Shown here one piece after another: positions 16,168 to 24,716 of a stretch of 64,000 nucleotides of DNA. The first letter of the stretch is position 1; every line of letters begins with the position of its first letter. A program made the translations under genes and the position numbers. Source of the DNA: Fodinibacter luteus (GTDB lineage: Bacteria > Actinomycetota > Actinomycetes > Actinomycetales > Dermatophilaceae). The stretch spans positions 62,001 through 126,000 of the forward strand of contig NZ_BAABGM010000024.1 of assembly GCF_039541575.1 (NCBI RefSeq), in the 5' to 3' direction. The notes below the pieces were generated by a model, which saw nothing but the letters and a program-made list of their open reading frames with translations, was not told where the DNA came from and ran no database searches.

Positions 16168-17739
16168 TCAGGTCGGCACGGGCTGTGGCGCCAGGGCGGC
16201 CCGCGCCTCCTCGCGCAGGGCGCCCTCGGCGTCCTCGAGGAGGCGCTGCGCGGCATCCGGGGTGGGCGCGATGGCGGTCAGCCCCACCCGGCCGAAGGCC
16301 GTGATGGCGCTGAGCATGTGGAAGACGACGCCGATCTGGCGGGCCTGGTCGAAGTGCAGCCCCGAGCGGGCGACGAGGTCGAACAGGTCCTCGACGCGCA
16401 GCCCCCGAAGGCTCGGGTCCTCGAGGTGGTCGGTGGCGACGAGGTGGCGCTCCTCGCCGCTCGGGGTGCGGAACCGCCCCGTCTCGGGGTCGTAGCGGCC
16501 GTCCGTGAGGAACTGCAGGGTGAGGAACGGGTGGGTCGTCCCCCCCTTGCGCAGGTTCACCTCGATCGCGAAGGCCTCCCACTCCTCACCCCGCCGCACC
16601 GTGACGAAGTCGACGGCGAAGCGGCCGAGCACGCCCTCGCGGGCGAGCAGCTCGCCGATCCGCTCGGCGTCCCGGGTGATGAGGCGCGCGTACCCGGCGT
16701 CCGCGGGGAAGCGGCAGCCGAGGTAGGACTGACCGCTCGGTCCACCGAGCACCTGGTCGTGCGTCGAGAGCACCTCCACCTCGCCGAGGGGCGTCACCCG
16801 CAGCTGAACGCTCGGGCTGCGGATCTCGTCGCCGACGACCCGCTCCTCGACGATGCCACCGCGCTCGGCGAGCTTGGCGAGGTAGGCGCCGACGTCGATC
16901 CGGGTGTCCTCGAGCTCCATGGCGTCGACGCACGCGCCGACCGCGACTGCCTCCCCCGCGCTGCCGGGCTCGGGCAGCCCGGCGAGGTCGACGACGGCGT
17001 TGCCCGCCCCGGACACTCCCTCGTTGAGCTTGACCATCGCGGCCCGGATGCCGGGCCGCACGCCCCGCAGCTCGAGCAGGGCGGCGACGAGGTCGTCCCG
17101 GGTGTGCAGGTCCTCGGCCCCGGCGGGGTGGGGGACGCCCGCGCGCGCGAAGAGGCGGCGGCACCCCGTCTTCGTCCCGAGCGGGAAGAGGCGGGGGTCC
17201 GCGCCGTACATCGGGATGCCGAGGAGCACCGCGAGGTCCCGCTCGAGGGAGGTCGTGTTGTACGGCACGAGGTGCGACAGCGACCGGTCGGGGACGAGGT
17301 CGCGGATCCGGGCGACGAGCCGGGGCCGCGCGAGGACCTTCTCGGTGAGCGGCTCCGGGCCCGAGTCGTCGACGGAGACGAGCGAGAGCCGTGCCCGGGC
17401 GTGGCTCGGGATGACCCCGGGCAGCAGCGACAGGTAGTACTCGACGACGAGCGGGTTGACCGGCTGGGAGGTGACGTAGACCATTCGCAGCCGGGGCTGG
17501 CGCAGGAGCAGCAGGAAGAACAGGAACCGCTCCTCGAGCGCCTGGCTCAGCCCACCGCTGTTGGCCACGACCCGGTCGAGGGTCATCGACGGGACGACGA
17601 CGACGGACTCACGGGGGTCGTCGCGGCGGAACGCCTGCCAGACCTCCGGCATCCGGGCCTGGAGCCGGTCGAAGACGGCGTTGCGCGCGTCCTCGTCGAG
17701 CTCGGCGAGCGTCGGTCCCTCGTGCGCGACGTCGACCAC
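16168..17739 (-). CDS. PGM1-related ATP-grasp peptide ligase
   Basis: 523 aa. It resembles actinobacterial proteins annotated as peptide ligase PGM1-related, named after the ATP-grasp ligase of pheganomycin synthesis. Landmarks are VVVPSMTLD near residue 46, RMVYVTSQPVNPLVVEYYL, the ATP-grasp lid region GTKTGCRRLFARAGVPHPAG and VKLNEGVSGAGNAVV, and FAIEVNLRKGGTTHPF, the metal-binding Glu/Asn of ATP-grasp enzymes. It should join a carboxylate to an amine with ATP. The GTG start has GGAGGTG just upstream. No partner biosynthetic genes are visible; the neighbour is a signalling operon. Substrate unknown. Confidence 0.8.
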   Translation of the reverse strand: MVDVAHEGPTLAELDEDARNAVFDRLQARMPEVWQAFRRDDPRESVVVVPSMTLDRVVANSGGLSQALEERFLFFLLLLRQPRLRMVYVTSQPVNPLVVEYYLSLLPGVIPSHARARLSLVSVDDSGPEPLTEKVLARPRLVARIRDLVPDRSLSHLVPYNTTSLERDLAVLLGIPMYGADPRLFPLGTKTGCRRLFARAGVPHPAGAEDLHTRDDLVAALLELRGVRPGIRAAMVKLNEGVSGAGNAVVDLAGLPEPGSAGEAVAVGACVDAMELEDTRIDVGAYLAKLAERGGIVEERVVGDEIRSPSVQLRVTPLGEVEVLSTHDQVLGGPSGQSYLGCRFPADAGYARLITRDAERIGELLAREGVLGRFAVDFVTVRRGEEWEAFAIEVNLRKGGTTHPFLTLQFLTDGRYDPETGRFRTPSGEERHLVATDHLEDPSLRGLRVEDLFDLVARSGLHFDQARQIGVVFHMLSAITAFGRVGLTAIAPTPDAAQRLLEDAEGALREEARAALAPQPVPT

Positions 17740-17755
17740 GGCGCCACCTCCGTTC

Positions 17756-18868
17756 CTAGTGCACTGCGATGATCTCGTGGGCCTCGACCGGCCGGCTGAA
17801 GCCCTTGAGGTCGAGCGGGCCGACGTCGCGGCACTCGACCTCGCCGACGATCCCGTGCCGCACCCGCGTCGTGACGAGCACCTGCCCGGCGAGCGCGTGG
17901 GCGCACAGCCGGGCCGCGAGGTTGGTCACCGTGCCGATGGCGGCGTAGTCGTAGCGGCCGGGGAAGCCGACCCGTCCGAGGGTGGCGTAGCCCTGGTCGA
18001 TGCCGACCCCGAAGCCGAGGTCGTGGCCCCGGCGTGCCCAGGCCTGCTCCAGCGCGGCGACCCGGTCGCGCATGGCGAGAGCCATCCGCACCGCCCGGTC
18101 GGCGGGGTCCGGGCACGGGACGGGGTCGTTGAAGAAGACGAGCAGCCCGTCGCCCGCGAAGTGCTCGAGCGTGCCGTCGAACGCGAAGACGAGCTCGCCG
18201 AGGGCGAGGTGGTACTCGCGCAGCACCTCCATCGTCTCCTCGGGCTCGGAGCGCTCGGCGAAGGGCGTGAAGCCGCGCAGGTCAGTGAACACCGAGACGA
18301 TCTCGCGACGGTGGCTGCGCAGGAACGAGTCGTCCCCGGTGTCGACGACGAGCTGGGCGACCTGCGGCGACAGGAAGCGCCGCAGCCGCCCGAGCCGCTC
18401 GAGCTCGGCGACCTGGGCCTCGACCCGCGCCTCGAGCTCTCTGTTCCACGCGGCGAGCGCCTCGGCCTGGGCCGTCATCGTGTCGTGGTAGCGCTTGACC
18501 CGCACGAGCGAGCGGACCCGGGCGAGCAGCTCGGCGCGGTTGAACGGCTTGGTGACGAAGTCATCGGCCCCCGCCTCGATGGCCCGCACCTTCTCGGCGT
18601 CGCCGCTCGCCGTCACCATGACGACCGGGATGAACGAGGTCGCCGGCTCGGCGCGGATCCGTCGACACGTCTCGTAGCCGTCCAGGCCCGGCATCATGAC
18701 GTCGAGGAGCACGATGTCCGGCAGCTGCTCGGCGAGCAGTGCCAGCGCCTGCTCGCCCGACGAGGCCGGCACCACGGTGAACCCGTGCGGTGACAGGACG
18801 GCATCGAGCAGGCGCAGGTTCTGGGCCAGGTCGTCGACGACGAGGACGGTCGCGTCGTCGGTGCTCAC
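17756..18868 (-). CDS. Response regulator with adenylate/guanylate cyclase output
   Basis: 370 aa. Receiver domain at residues 7-122 with acidic pair VVDD and phosphoacceptor Asp56 (IVLLDVMMPG), a helical linker with coiled-coil character (125-180), and a class III cyclase domain (190-370). The metal-binding aspartates are in VFTDLRGF and HFAGDGLLVFF. Whether it makes cAMP or cGMP cannot be told. GTG start overlaps the stop of the upstream receiver gene (GTGA), so it is coupled to it and to the hybrid kinase. The kinase operon would thus turn a phosphorelay into a cyclic nucleotide signal. Confidence 0.9.
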   Translation of the reverse strand: MSTDDATVLVVDDLAQNLRLLDAVLSPHGFTVVPASSGEQALALLAEQLPDIVLLDVMMPGLDGYETCRRIRAEPATSFIPVVMVTASGDAEKVRAIEAGADDFVTKPFNRAELLARVRSLVRVKRYHDTMTAQAEALAAWNRELEARVEAQVAELERLGRLRRFLSPQVAQLVVDTGDDSFLRSHRREIVSVFTDLRGFTPFAERSEPEETMEVLREYHLALGELVFAFDGTLEHFAGDGLLVFFNDPVPCPDPADRAVRMALAMRDRVAALEQAWARRGHDLGFGVGIDQGYATLGRVGFPGRYDYAAIGTVTNLAARLCAHALAGQVLVTTRVRHGIVGEVECRDVGPLDLKGFSRPVEAHEIIAVH

Positions 18869-19248
18869 GGGTCGCCCCTCGGGGCGGCGTGCCGGCGCAC
18901 CTGGTCGGGCAGCTCGCGGACGCTGATCGGCTTCTCGAGGTAGCCGTCGAAGCCTTCCTCGAGCGCCCGCTCCCGGTCGACCCGCATCGCGAAGGCGCTC
19001 ACCGCGACGACGGGGATGCCGGCCGTCTGCGGGTCGGCGCGCAACCGGGAGAGCGCGGCGTGGCCGTCGATGCCGGGCAGCTGGAGATCCATGAGGATGA
19101 CGTCCGGGCGCACGTGCAGCGCGGCCGGCAGCACCTCCTCCCCCGTCATGACGGCCGTGACGACGAACCCGGCGAACTCGAGCACGTCACGCGCGAGCTT
19201 GAGGTTGCGGGGGTTGTCCTCGACGAGGAGCACGCTGAGCACGCTCAT
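18865..19248 (-). CDS. Single-domain response regulator
   Basis: 127 aa, only a CheY-like receiver. Acidic residues VEDN at 9-12, phosphoacceptor Asp54 (VILMDLQLPGIDG), and the conserved Lys in GYLEKPIS. It has no output domain, so it probably passes phosphate between the hybrid kinase and the receiver-cyclase or competes for it. The ATG overlaps the kinase stop and its own stop overlaps the next GTG, so three genes form one coupled operon. Confidence 0.9.
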   Translation of the reverse strand: MSVLSVLLVEDNPRNLKLARDVLEFAGFVVTAVMTGEEVLPAALHVRPDVILMDLQLPGIDGHAALSRLRADPQTAGIPVVAVSAFAMRVDRERALEEGFDGYLEKPISVRELPDQVRRHAAPRGDP

Positions 19249-21998
19249 GGCGCCCCACCGCCCGGGTGCTGCCCGTGCGCGTCGGGGCCGTGCGAATCCG
19301 GCCCGTGCGCGTCGGGCCCGTGCGGGTCCTGCCCGTGCGGCTCGGCCCGGCCGCCCCCGGCGGCGACCTGGGTCAGCCGCTCGGCGAGCCAGCTGAGGTC
19401 GAGCTCGCCCTTGGACGCGACGAACTCGATGCGGCCCTGGAGCCGGCGGCGGTCGTGCGCGGTGAGCGTCGCCGCCGTGAGCACGACGACCGGGGTGCCG
19501 GCCGTCCGCGGGTCGGCGCGCAGCGCGTCGACGACCGCGAACCCGTCGATGTCGGGCATGAGCAGGTCGACGAGCACGACGGAGGGCCGGATCGACCGGA
19601 TGACCGAGAGCGCCTCGGCGCCCCCGGTGCACGTCGTCACCGTCCACCCGTGCGGCTCGAGGGTGGCTCGGATCAGCTCGAGCGCAGCCGGGTCGTCGTC
19701 GATGACGACGACGTCACGACGACCCGCGGCCCGGTCGGCCCGCTGCTCGACCGCGCGCCACACCGCGCTGAGCAGCCCCTCCCGCGAGACCGGCTTGACG
19801 AGGTAGTCCGAGGCCCCGAGGGCGAAGCCCCGGCCCCGCTCGGGCAGCACCGAGACGACGACGACCGGGGTCGCCGCCACGGCGGGGTCAGCCTTGATCG
19901 CGCTGAGGACGTCCCAGCCGTCCATCCCGGGAAGGTGGATGTCGAGCACGACGGCGGTCGGGCGCAGCGCCCGCACCGCGGCGAGGCCGTCCTCGCCGGT
20001 GCGCACCGCGACCGGTCGCAGCCCCGCTGCGGCGAGGTGGACACCGACGAGCTCGGCGGAGCTCGGGTCGTCCTCGATGACGACGACCGAGCGCCGGGCG
20101 TCCTCGACGGCGGGCTCGCTCCAGCCCGGGTCGGCGGTGGCCACGGAGCCCGCCTGGCGCGGCAGGGCGAAGCCGAAGGTGCTCCCCTCGCCCACCTCGC
20201 TCTCGAGCCACATCCGTCCCCCGTGCAGCTCGACGATCCGCCGGGTCAGGGTGAGCCCGAGGCCGGTCCCCTCGGTGCTCGCCGCCGACCGGGTCCCCTG
20301 CTGGAAGGAGTCGAAGATGCGCGACCGCTCCGACTCCGGCACGCCGATCCCCGTGTCGGCCACGGTGACGAGCACCTCCGGCCCCTCGGCCCACGCCGAC
20401 ACCGTGACGGTGCCACCGGCGGGGGTGAACTTCACGGCGTTGCCGACGAGGTTGAGCAGCACCTGCTTGAAGCGCAGCTCGTCAGCGCTCAGTGCCTCGG
20501 GTGCCGTGGCCGGGTCGAAACGCAGCTCGACGCCGTGCTGGGCGGCACGTTCACGCACGAGGGCGAGGACCCCCTGGATGGCGTCGACCGTGGGGAAGCT
20601 CGTGACCTCGAGCTCCATCCGTCCCGCCTCGACCTTGGAGAGGTCGAGCACGTCGTTGAGCAGGGCGAGCAGGTGGCGCCCGGCGTCGAGGATGTCGCCC
20701 ACGTAGTCCGCCTGGCGCTCGTTGAGCTCGCCGAACATCCGCTCGAGGAGCACCTCGGAGAAGCCGATGACGGCGTTGAGCGGGGTCCGCAGCTCGTGCG
20801 ACATGCTCGCGAGGAAGTCGGACTTGTGCTGGCTCGTCCGCACGAGCTCGAGCCGCTGGAGCTCGAGCTGCTCGTGGAGGCGCGCGTTGGTCAGCGCGAT
20901 CGCCGACTGGCTCGCGAAGGCGGTGAGGATCTCGCAGGTCTCGTCGCTGAACGTACCGGGCGTCCGCCGTCGGACGACGAGCGCGCCGACGATCCGGTCG
21001 GGCCGCACGAGCGGCACGGCGACGAGGGAGCGCCAGCCGTCGTCGTGGAGCAGCCGGAGGTGGGGGTCGAGGTCGACCGCCGACAGGTCGGCGACCTGCA
21101 CCGGTTCGCCCCGCGTCGCCGCCCGGCCGACGAGGCTCTCGTCGAGGTCAATCTGCACCGACCTCAGCTGCTCTCGCGCGTGCTCGCCGGTGCCGTACGT
21201 CGTGCGCACCCGGAAGCCGTGGACGTCCTCGTCGTACTCCATGATCGAGCCCCCGTCCGCGTCGGCCAGCTCGACGGCGTGCTCGACGATCGTCGTGAGC
21301 ACCTCGTGGGGGTCGAGCGTGGAGCTGACCACCCGACCGACCTCGGCCAGCGCCTCCAGCTCGTCGATCTTGCGCGCCAGCTCGGCCGAGCGGGCCTGGA
21401 GCGCGGTGAACAGCTCGACGTTGCGCAGGGCGAGGGCCGCCTGCTCGGCGAACGTCGTGAGCAGGGCACGCGTGTTCTCGTCGAAGGACTCGACCCTCGT
21501 CCGCCACGCCATGAGCACCCCGACCACCTCGTCGTCGACGACCATCGGCGCCCCGACGATCGACCGGTAGCCGCCGAGCCGTTGGAGGCCGGGGAGGTCG
21601 TAGTCGGGGTCGGCGAGCACATCGGCGATCTGGTGGGTCCGCCGGTCCATCGCCACTCGCCCGGCGAGCGTGGCCCGGCTGCGGGGGACCGGGTGCTGGG
21701 CCGCGTACTCGGCGTACTCCTCGGAGTGGCCCGTGCCGCTCACGAGCCGGTAGAAGCTCCCGTCGAACAGCAGGATCTGCGCGACCTGGGCGCGGCAGAG
21801 CCGACGCGCGTGCTCCACGATCGCCGCGAAGACGTCGTCCTCCGACGAGGACGCCCTCGCGAGCACCGACAGGATCTCCCGGGTCGCGGCGAGCTGGTCC
21901 CGCGCCTCGGCGAGGCGGTCGGCGAGCCACCGGGCGTCGCCCGGGTCAGCGGGCTCGACGGGGCGGTCGGGCTGCTGCGGGCCGTCGGGCTGGCTCAC
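19245..21998 (-). CDS. Hybrid sensor histidine kinase with two GAF and two receiver domains
   Basis: 917 aa, cytoplasmic. Order: GAF 1 (about 50-195), GAF 2 (about 227-372), helical linker, HisKA with SMSHELRTPLNAVIGF (phospho-His401), HATPase (505-615; N box NLVGNAVKFTP, DTGIGVP, GTGLGLTL), receiver 1 (637-750, Asp686 in VVLDIHLPG), receiver 2 (762-875, Asp811 in VVLVDLLMPD), then a His/Asp/Pro-rich tail (884-917) of repeated PDxHG units. The GAF domains should sense a small ligand or redox state. GTG start with GGGAG upstream. First gene of the kinase-receiver-cyclase operon. Confidence 0.93.
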   Translation of the reverse strand: MSQPDGPQQPDRPVEPADPGDARWLADRLAEARDQLAATREILSVLARASSSEDDVFAAIVEHARRLCRAQVAQILLFDGSFYRLVSGTGHSEEYAEYAAQHPVPRSRATLAGRVAMDRRTHQIADVLADPDYDLPGLQRLGGYRSIVGAPMVVDDEVVGVLMAWRTRVESFDENTRALLTTFAEQAALALRNVELFTALQARSAELARKIDELEALAEVGRVVSSTLDPHEVLTTIVEHAVELADADGGSIMEYDEDVHGFRVRTTYGTGEHAREQLRSVQIDLDESLVGRAATRGEPVQVADLSAVDLDPHLRLLHDDGWRSLVAVPLVRPDRIVGALVVRRRTPGTFSDETCEILTAFASQSAIALTNARLHEQLELQRLELVRTSQHKSDFLASMSHELRTPLNAVIGFSEVLLERMFGELNERQADYVGDILDAGRHLLALLNDVLDLSKVEAGRMELEVTSFPTVDAIQGVLALVRERAAQHGVELRFDPATAPEALSADELRFKQVLLNLVGNAVKFTPAGGTVTVSAWAEGPEVLVTVADTGIGVPESERSRIFDSFQQGTRSAASTEGTGLGLTLTRRIVELHGGRMWLESEVGEGSTFGFALPRQAGSVATADPGWSEPAVEDARRSVVVIEDDPSSAELVGVHLAAAGLRPVAVRTGEDGLAAVRALRPTAVVLDIHLPGMDGWDVLSAIKADPAVAATPVVVVSVLPERGRGFALGASDYLVKPVSREGLLSAVWRAVEQRADRAAGRRDVVVIDDDPAALELIRATLEPHGWTVTTCTGGAEALSVIRSIRPSVVLVDLLMPDIDGFAVVDALRADPRTAGTPVVVLTAATLTAHDRRRLQGRIEFVASKGELDLSWLAERLTQVAAGGGRAEPHGQDPHGPDAHGPDSHGPDAHGQHPGGGAP
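19270..19340 (-). repeat. 15-bp tandem units encoding the PDxHG tail of the hybrid kinase
   Basis: Units of about 15 bases, each coding Gly-Pro-Asp-Ala/Ser-His or a variant, repeat about five times at the 3' end of the kinase gene. They are coding and in frame, and could vary in number between strains. Confidence 0.7.
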
Positions 21999-22090
21999 GG
22001 GGAACTCCCGTCCACGGCGGGGAGAGGCCCCCTGCCGTTACCCCCGCAGTCTGCTCCCTGACGACCCCACCTGTCAGGAGGGAATCTCCC

Positions 22091-22705
22091 TCAGGCCGAG
22101 GGGGGCGGGAGGGGCTGCTGGGCCGGCGGGCCCTGCGGGTCGTGCTGCTGGCTCACCTGCGCGGCGCGGGCCTGCTCGGCCTCGCGCGCCCGCCGGACCT
22201 CCTCCTGGGCGGCCCGCATCGGGTCCATCCGGACGAGCAGCTCGCGCCCGCGCTGCACGTGCTTGTGCTCGCAGAGCACCTCGTACTTGGCCGCGACGAC
22301 CTGGCTCACGGACGTGAAGTCGCGCTGACCGCGGGTGAGCCGGTACCCGACGGCGGCCCAGATCATGCCGAAGACCGCGCCGAACACGACGGTGCCGACG
22401 ACGTTGAGGATGTTGAAGCCGCTCGGGTCGAACAGCGCGAAGATCGTGCCGACGAACAGGCCGAGCCAGGCACCGGACAGCGCACCCGCGCCGATGACGC
22501 GGCCGCGGGTCAGCCGGCCCGTGACCCGCTCGAGCTGCTTGAGGTCGGTGCCGACGATGAGCACGTCCTCGACGGGGAAGTCGTGGTCGGAGAGGTAGTC
22601 GACGGCCCCCTGCGCCTCCTCGTAGGAGTCGTAGAGCCCCAGCGACATGGGGTACTCGAGCGAGAGGGTGGCCCGGAGGCCCGGGCGCATGGGCTGCGTG
22701 CTCAT
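22091..22705 (-). CDS. General stress protein (17M-like), membrane-associated
   Basis: 204 aa. The N-terminal part (residues 18-75: LSLEYPMSLGLYDSYEEAQG, VDYLSDHDFPVEDVLIVGTD) matches the general-stress-protein 17M-like domain common in actinobacteria. Two adjacent hydrophobic Gly-rich segments follow (about 77-97 and 103-124), then a charged region and a Gln/Pro-rich tail. Probably an inner-membrane protein of unknown role. ATG 22705 is preceded by GATAAT at leaderless spacing, the strongest -10 box of this kind in the window. Confidence 0.82.
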   Translation of the reverse strand: MSTQPMRPGLRATLSLEYPMSLGLYDSYEEAQGAVDYLSDHDFPVEDVLIVGTDLKQLERVTGRLTRGRVIGAGALSGAWLGLFVGTIFALFDPSGFNILNVVGTVVFGAVFGMIWAAVGYRLTRGQRDFTSVSQVVAAKYEVLCEHKHVQRGRELLVRMDPMRAAQEEVRRAREAEQARAAQVSQQHDPQGPPAQQPLPPPSA

Positions 22706-22711
22706 GGCCCC

Positions 22712-22717
22712 ATTATC
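22712..22717 (-). promoter_or_regulatory. -10 box GATAAT, leaderless promoter of the stress protein gene
   Basis: GATAAT on the minus strand, six bases (GGGGCC) before ATG 22705, in an otherwise G+C-rich context. Confidence 0.55.
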
Positions 22718-22819
22718 CCCGCCCTCGCCCGCACGCTCGTCGCGGGATGCCGCGGGATGCCGCGGGCACCGGCGGGGCCTACCGGGCACCCGTCGCGCGA
22801 GCGGGCGGCGACGATCGGG

Positions 22820-22825
22820 GATGCT
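22820..22825 (+). promoter_or_regulatory. Possible -10 box GATGCT, leaderless
   Basis: GATGCT lies six bases before the ATG at 22832. Weaker than most boxes here. Just upstream is a tandem CGGGATGCCG repeat (22741-22762). Confidence 0.3.
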
Positions 22826-22831
22826 GGGTGG

Positions 22832-24613
22832 ATGCGTCCGCGCCCGCAGCACCCAGCCCGAAGGGGCCGGCATCGCGCCGTCCGCCCGGCGCTCGTCGTC
22901 GGGCTCGCCATTGCACTGGTCGCCGGTGTGGCCGGAGCCGTCGTCGTCTGGCGCCCCGACGCGACGGGAGCGGGTGCCGGCGCCGCGGCACCCACCGCGG
23001 GCGGGCCGGCATCCGCACCGCCGTCCGCGGTGGCAACGGCGACGCCCACGGCCACGCCGACGAGCACTCCGACCGCGCGGGAGTCGGGGAGCGCACCCCG
23101 GGTGGGGCGGCTCACCGCTGCGGACCGGCACGCCCTGTCGGTCGCCGCGAGCCGCGCAGCGTTCCCCGACGGCGGCCCGGTGCCGGTCGCCTACCTCGTC
23201 GCCGACGACGCCCTCGACCTCGGCTGGGCCGCCGTCCCCGCCGCCGCCGCGCGCGGCGGGGTCGTGCTCCTCACGCGGGCGGACGGCCTGCCGGACACGA
23301 CGGCGGCGGAGCTCGCGCGGCTCGCGCCGGCCGAGGTCGTCGTCGTCGGGGACGCCGGCTCCGTGTCCGACGAGGTCGTCGAGGGCGCCGCCGAGGCCCT
23401 GCGCGGCGGGCCTGGCCCGCGCGTCACCCGCGTCGACCACGGCGAGCCGGCCGCAGCCGCCCGCGCGATCACCCGGGCAGCCTTCCCCGGGGCCACCGCC
23501 GCCTGGGTGGCCGGGGCCGACCGGGGCGCGGACCTCGCCACCGCGGCTGCCGCCGCCGCCGGACGACGCTCGCCCCTCCTCGTCGTCGACGCGGGGTCGG
23601 CGGCCCCCGCTGCGGACGACGTGGCCCTGCTGCGCGGCCTCGGCGTCGAGGACGTCACCGTCGTCGGGGCCGCCGGCGACGCGGCCGGGACCGCGTCCGG
23701 GCTGGCACGGGCCCTGCCGTCCGGGGCCGTGGAGCGGGTCCTCGACGACGACCGCGCCGCCCGCGCCGCCGCGGCCCACGCCCGGGCCTGGCCGGGGGCG
23801 ACGCCCGCGGCGGCCCTCCTCGCGACCCCGGACCGCCCGACCGACGCGTTCACCGGCGCGTTCGTCGCCGGCCGGTCCGGCGCCCCGCTCCTGTGGGCGC
23901 TGCCGTACTGCCTCCCCCTGGCGAGCCGGGATGCCGTCCTCGCGCCGACCGTCGCCCGGGTCACCGTCGTCGGGGGCGAGCGCACGCTCCGCAGCAGTGT
24001 CGCGCGCCTCGAGCGCTGCCGCAGCACCGAGGACCCCTCGAGCCCGTGGGTGCTCGTCAACAAGCGCACCGGCCTGTCCCCGGAGCGCTTCGCGCCGACC
24101 GACCTCGTCGTGCCGCCGATGCCGCACGCGAACGGCCAGCGGCTGCGGGCGGACGCCGCGACGGCGCTGGCCGAGATGGCGTCCGCGGCAGCCGACGCCG
24201 GGGTGGGCCGGGTCGGCATCGACACCGCGTTCCGCTCCTACGAGACCCAGGAGTCGCTCTACGCGCGGACGCTCGCGCGCCGGGGCCGGGCCTGGACCGA
24301 CCGCTGGTACCTGCGGCCCGGGTTCAGCGAGCACCAGACCGGGCTCACCGTCGACCTGCTGCCGGTCGGCCACCCGACCTGCGCGATCAACGACTGCATC
24401 GACGAGACCCCCCAGGGCGAGTGGCTGGCCCGGAACTCGTGGCGCTTCGGCTACCTGCTGCGCTACGAGAAGGGCCGCACCCCCGTGACCGGGGTCGGCT
24501 TCGAGCCGTGGCACTTCCGGTTCGTCGGCACCGCCCTGGCCCGGGCGTACCACGAGGGCGGCTGGCGGTCCTACGAGGAGTTCCTCGGGCGGCCCGACGC
24601 GCCCACGTACTGA
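22832..24613 (+). CDS. D-Ala-D-Ala carboxypeptidase (VanY type) with cell-wall-binding repeats
   Basis: 593 aa, exported. A basic start and one hydrophobic segment (about 19-40) lead into a Thr/Pro/Ala linker (45-90). The middle (about 100-395) holds repeats of the CWB2 type, seen as the strand motif AEVVVVGDAGSVSDEV, VEDVTVVGAAGDAAG and ARVTVVGGERTLRSSV. The C-terminal domain (about 405-593) is a VanY/M15 zinc peptidase with FSEHQTGLTVDL (His and Asp ligands) and EPWHFRFVG (catalytic Glu/His). It should trim peptidoglycan stem peptides while bound to the wall. Single gene, divergent from the stress protein and convergent with the acyl-CoA dehydrogenase. Confidence 0.9.
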   Translation: MRPRPQHPARRGRHRAVRPALVVGLAIALVAGVAGAVVVWRPDATGAGAGAAAPTAGGPASAPPSAVATATPTATPTSTPTARESGSAPRVGRLTAADRHALSVAASRAAFPDGGPVPVAYLVADDALDLGWAAVPAAAARGGVVLLTRADGLPDTTAAELARLAPAEVVVVGDAGSVSDEVVEGAAEALRGGPGPRVTRVDHGEPAAAARAITRAAFPGATAAWVAGADRGADLATAAAAAAGRRSPLLVVDAGSAAPAADDVALLRGLGVEDVTVVGAAGDAAGTASGLARALPSGAVERVLDDDRAARAAAAHARAWPGATPAAALLATPDRPTDAFTGAFVAGRSGAPLLWALPYCLPLASRDAVLAPTVARVTVVGGERTLRSSVARLERCRSTEDPSSPWVLVNKRTGLSPERFAPTDLVVPPMPHANGQRLRADAATALAEMASAAADAGVGRVGIDTAFRSYETQESLYARTLARRGRAWTDRWYLRPGFSEHQTGLTVDLLPVGHPTCAINDCIDETPQGEWLARNSWRFGYLLRYEKGRTPVTGVGFEPWHFRFVGTALARAYHEGGWRSYEEFLGRPDAPTY

Positions 24614-24673
24614 CCGGCGGCCGGGTGGCCGACCCCGCGCCCGGCATCCCGCGCCCGGCATCCCGCCATGAGC

Positions 24674-24704
24674 GCGGAAGCGGTCGCTCGGCGACCTTCT
24701 CCGC
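24674..24704. terminator. Hairpin between convergent genes
   Basis: GCGGA and GGTCGC (24674-24678, 24682-24687) pair with GCGACC and TCCGC (24691-24696, 24700-24704) around a TCG loop, with a 3x3 internal bulge. Just upstream CGCGCCCGGCATCC occurs twice in tandem. It probably ends both transcripts. Confidence 0.55.
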
Positions 24705-24716
24705 ACTCGCGCCGGG

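Noticed and set aside
15523..17772. Long plus-strand frames opposite the PGM1-like ligase
   Set aside because: Shadow frames of the real minus-strand gene, without recognisable protein features.
19270..19340. CRISPR-like regular repeats
   Set aside because: Units are contiguous, 15 bp, in frame and code the tail of the histidine kinase; there are no spacers or cas genes.
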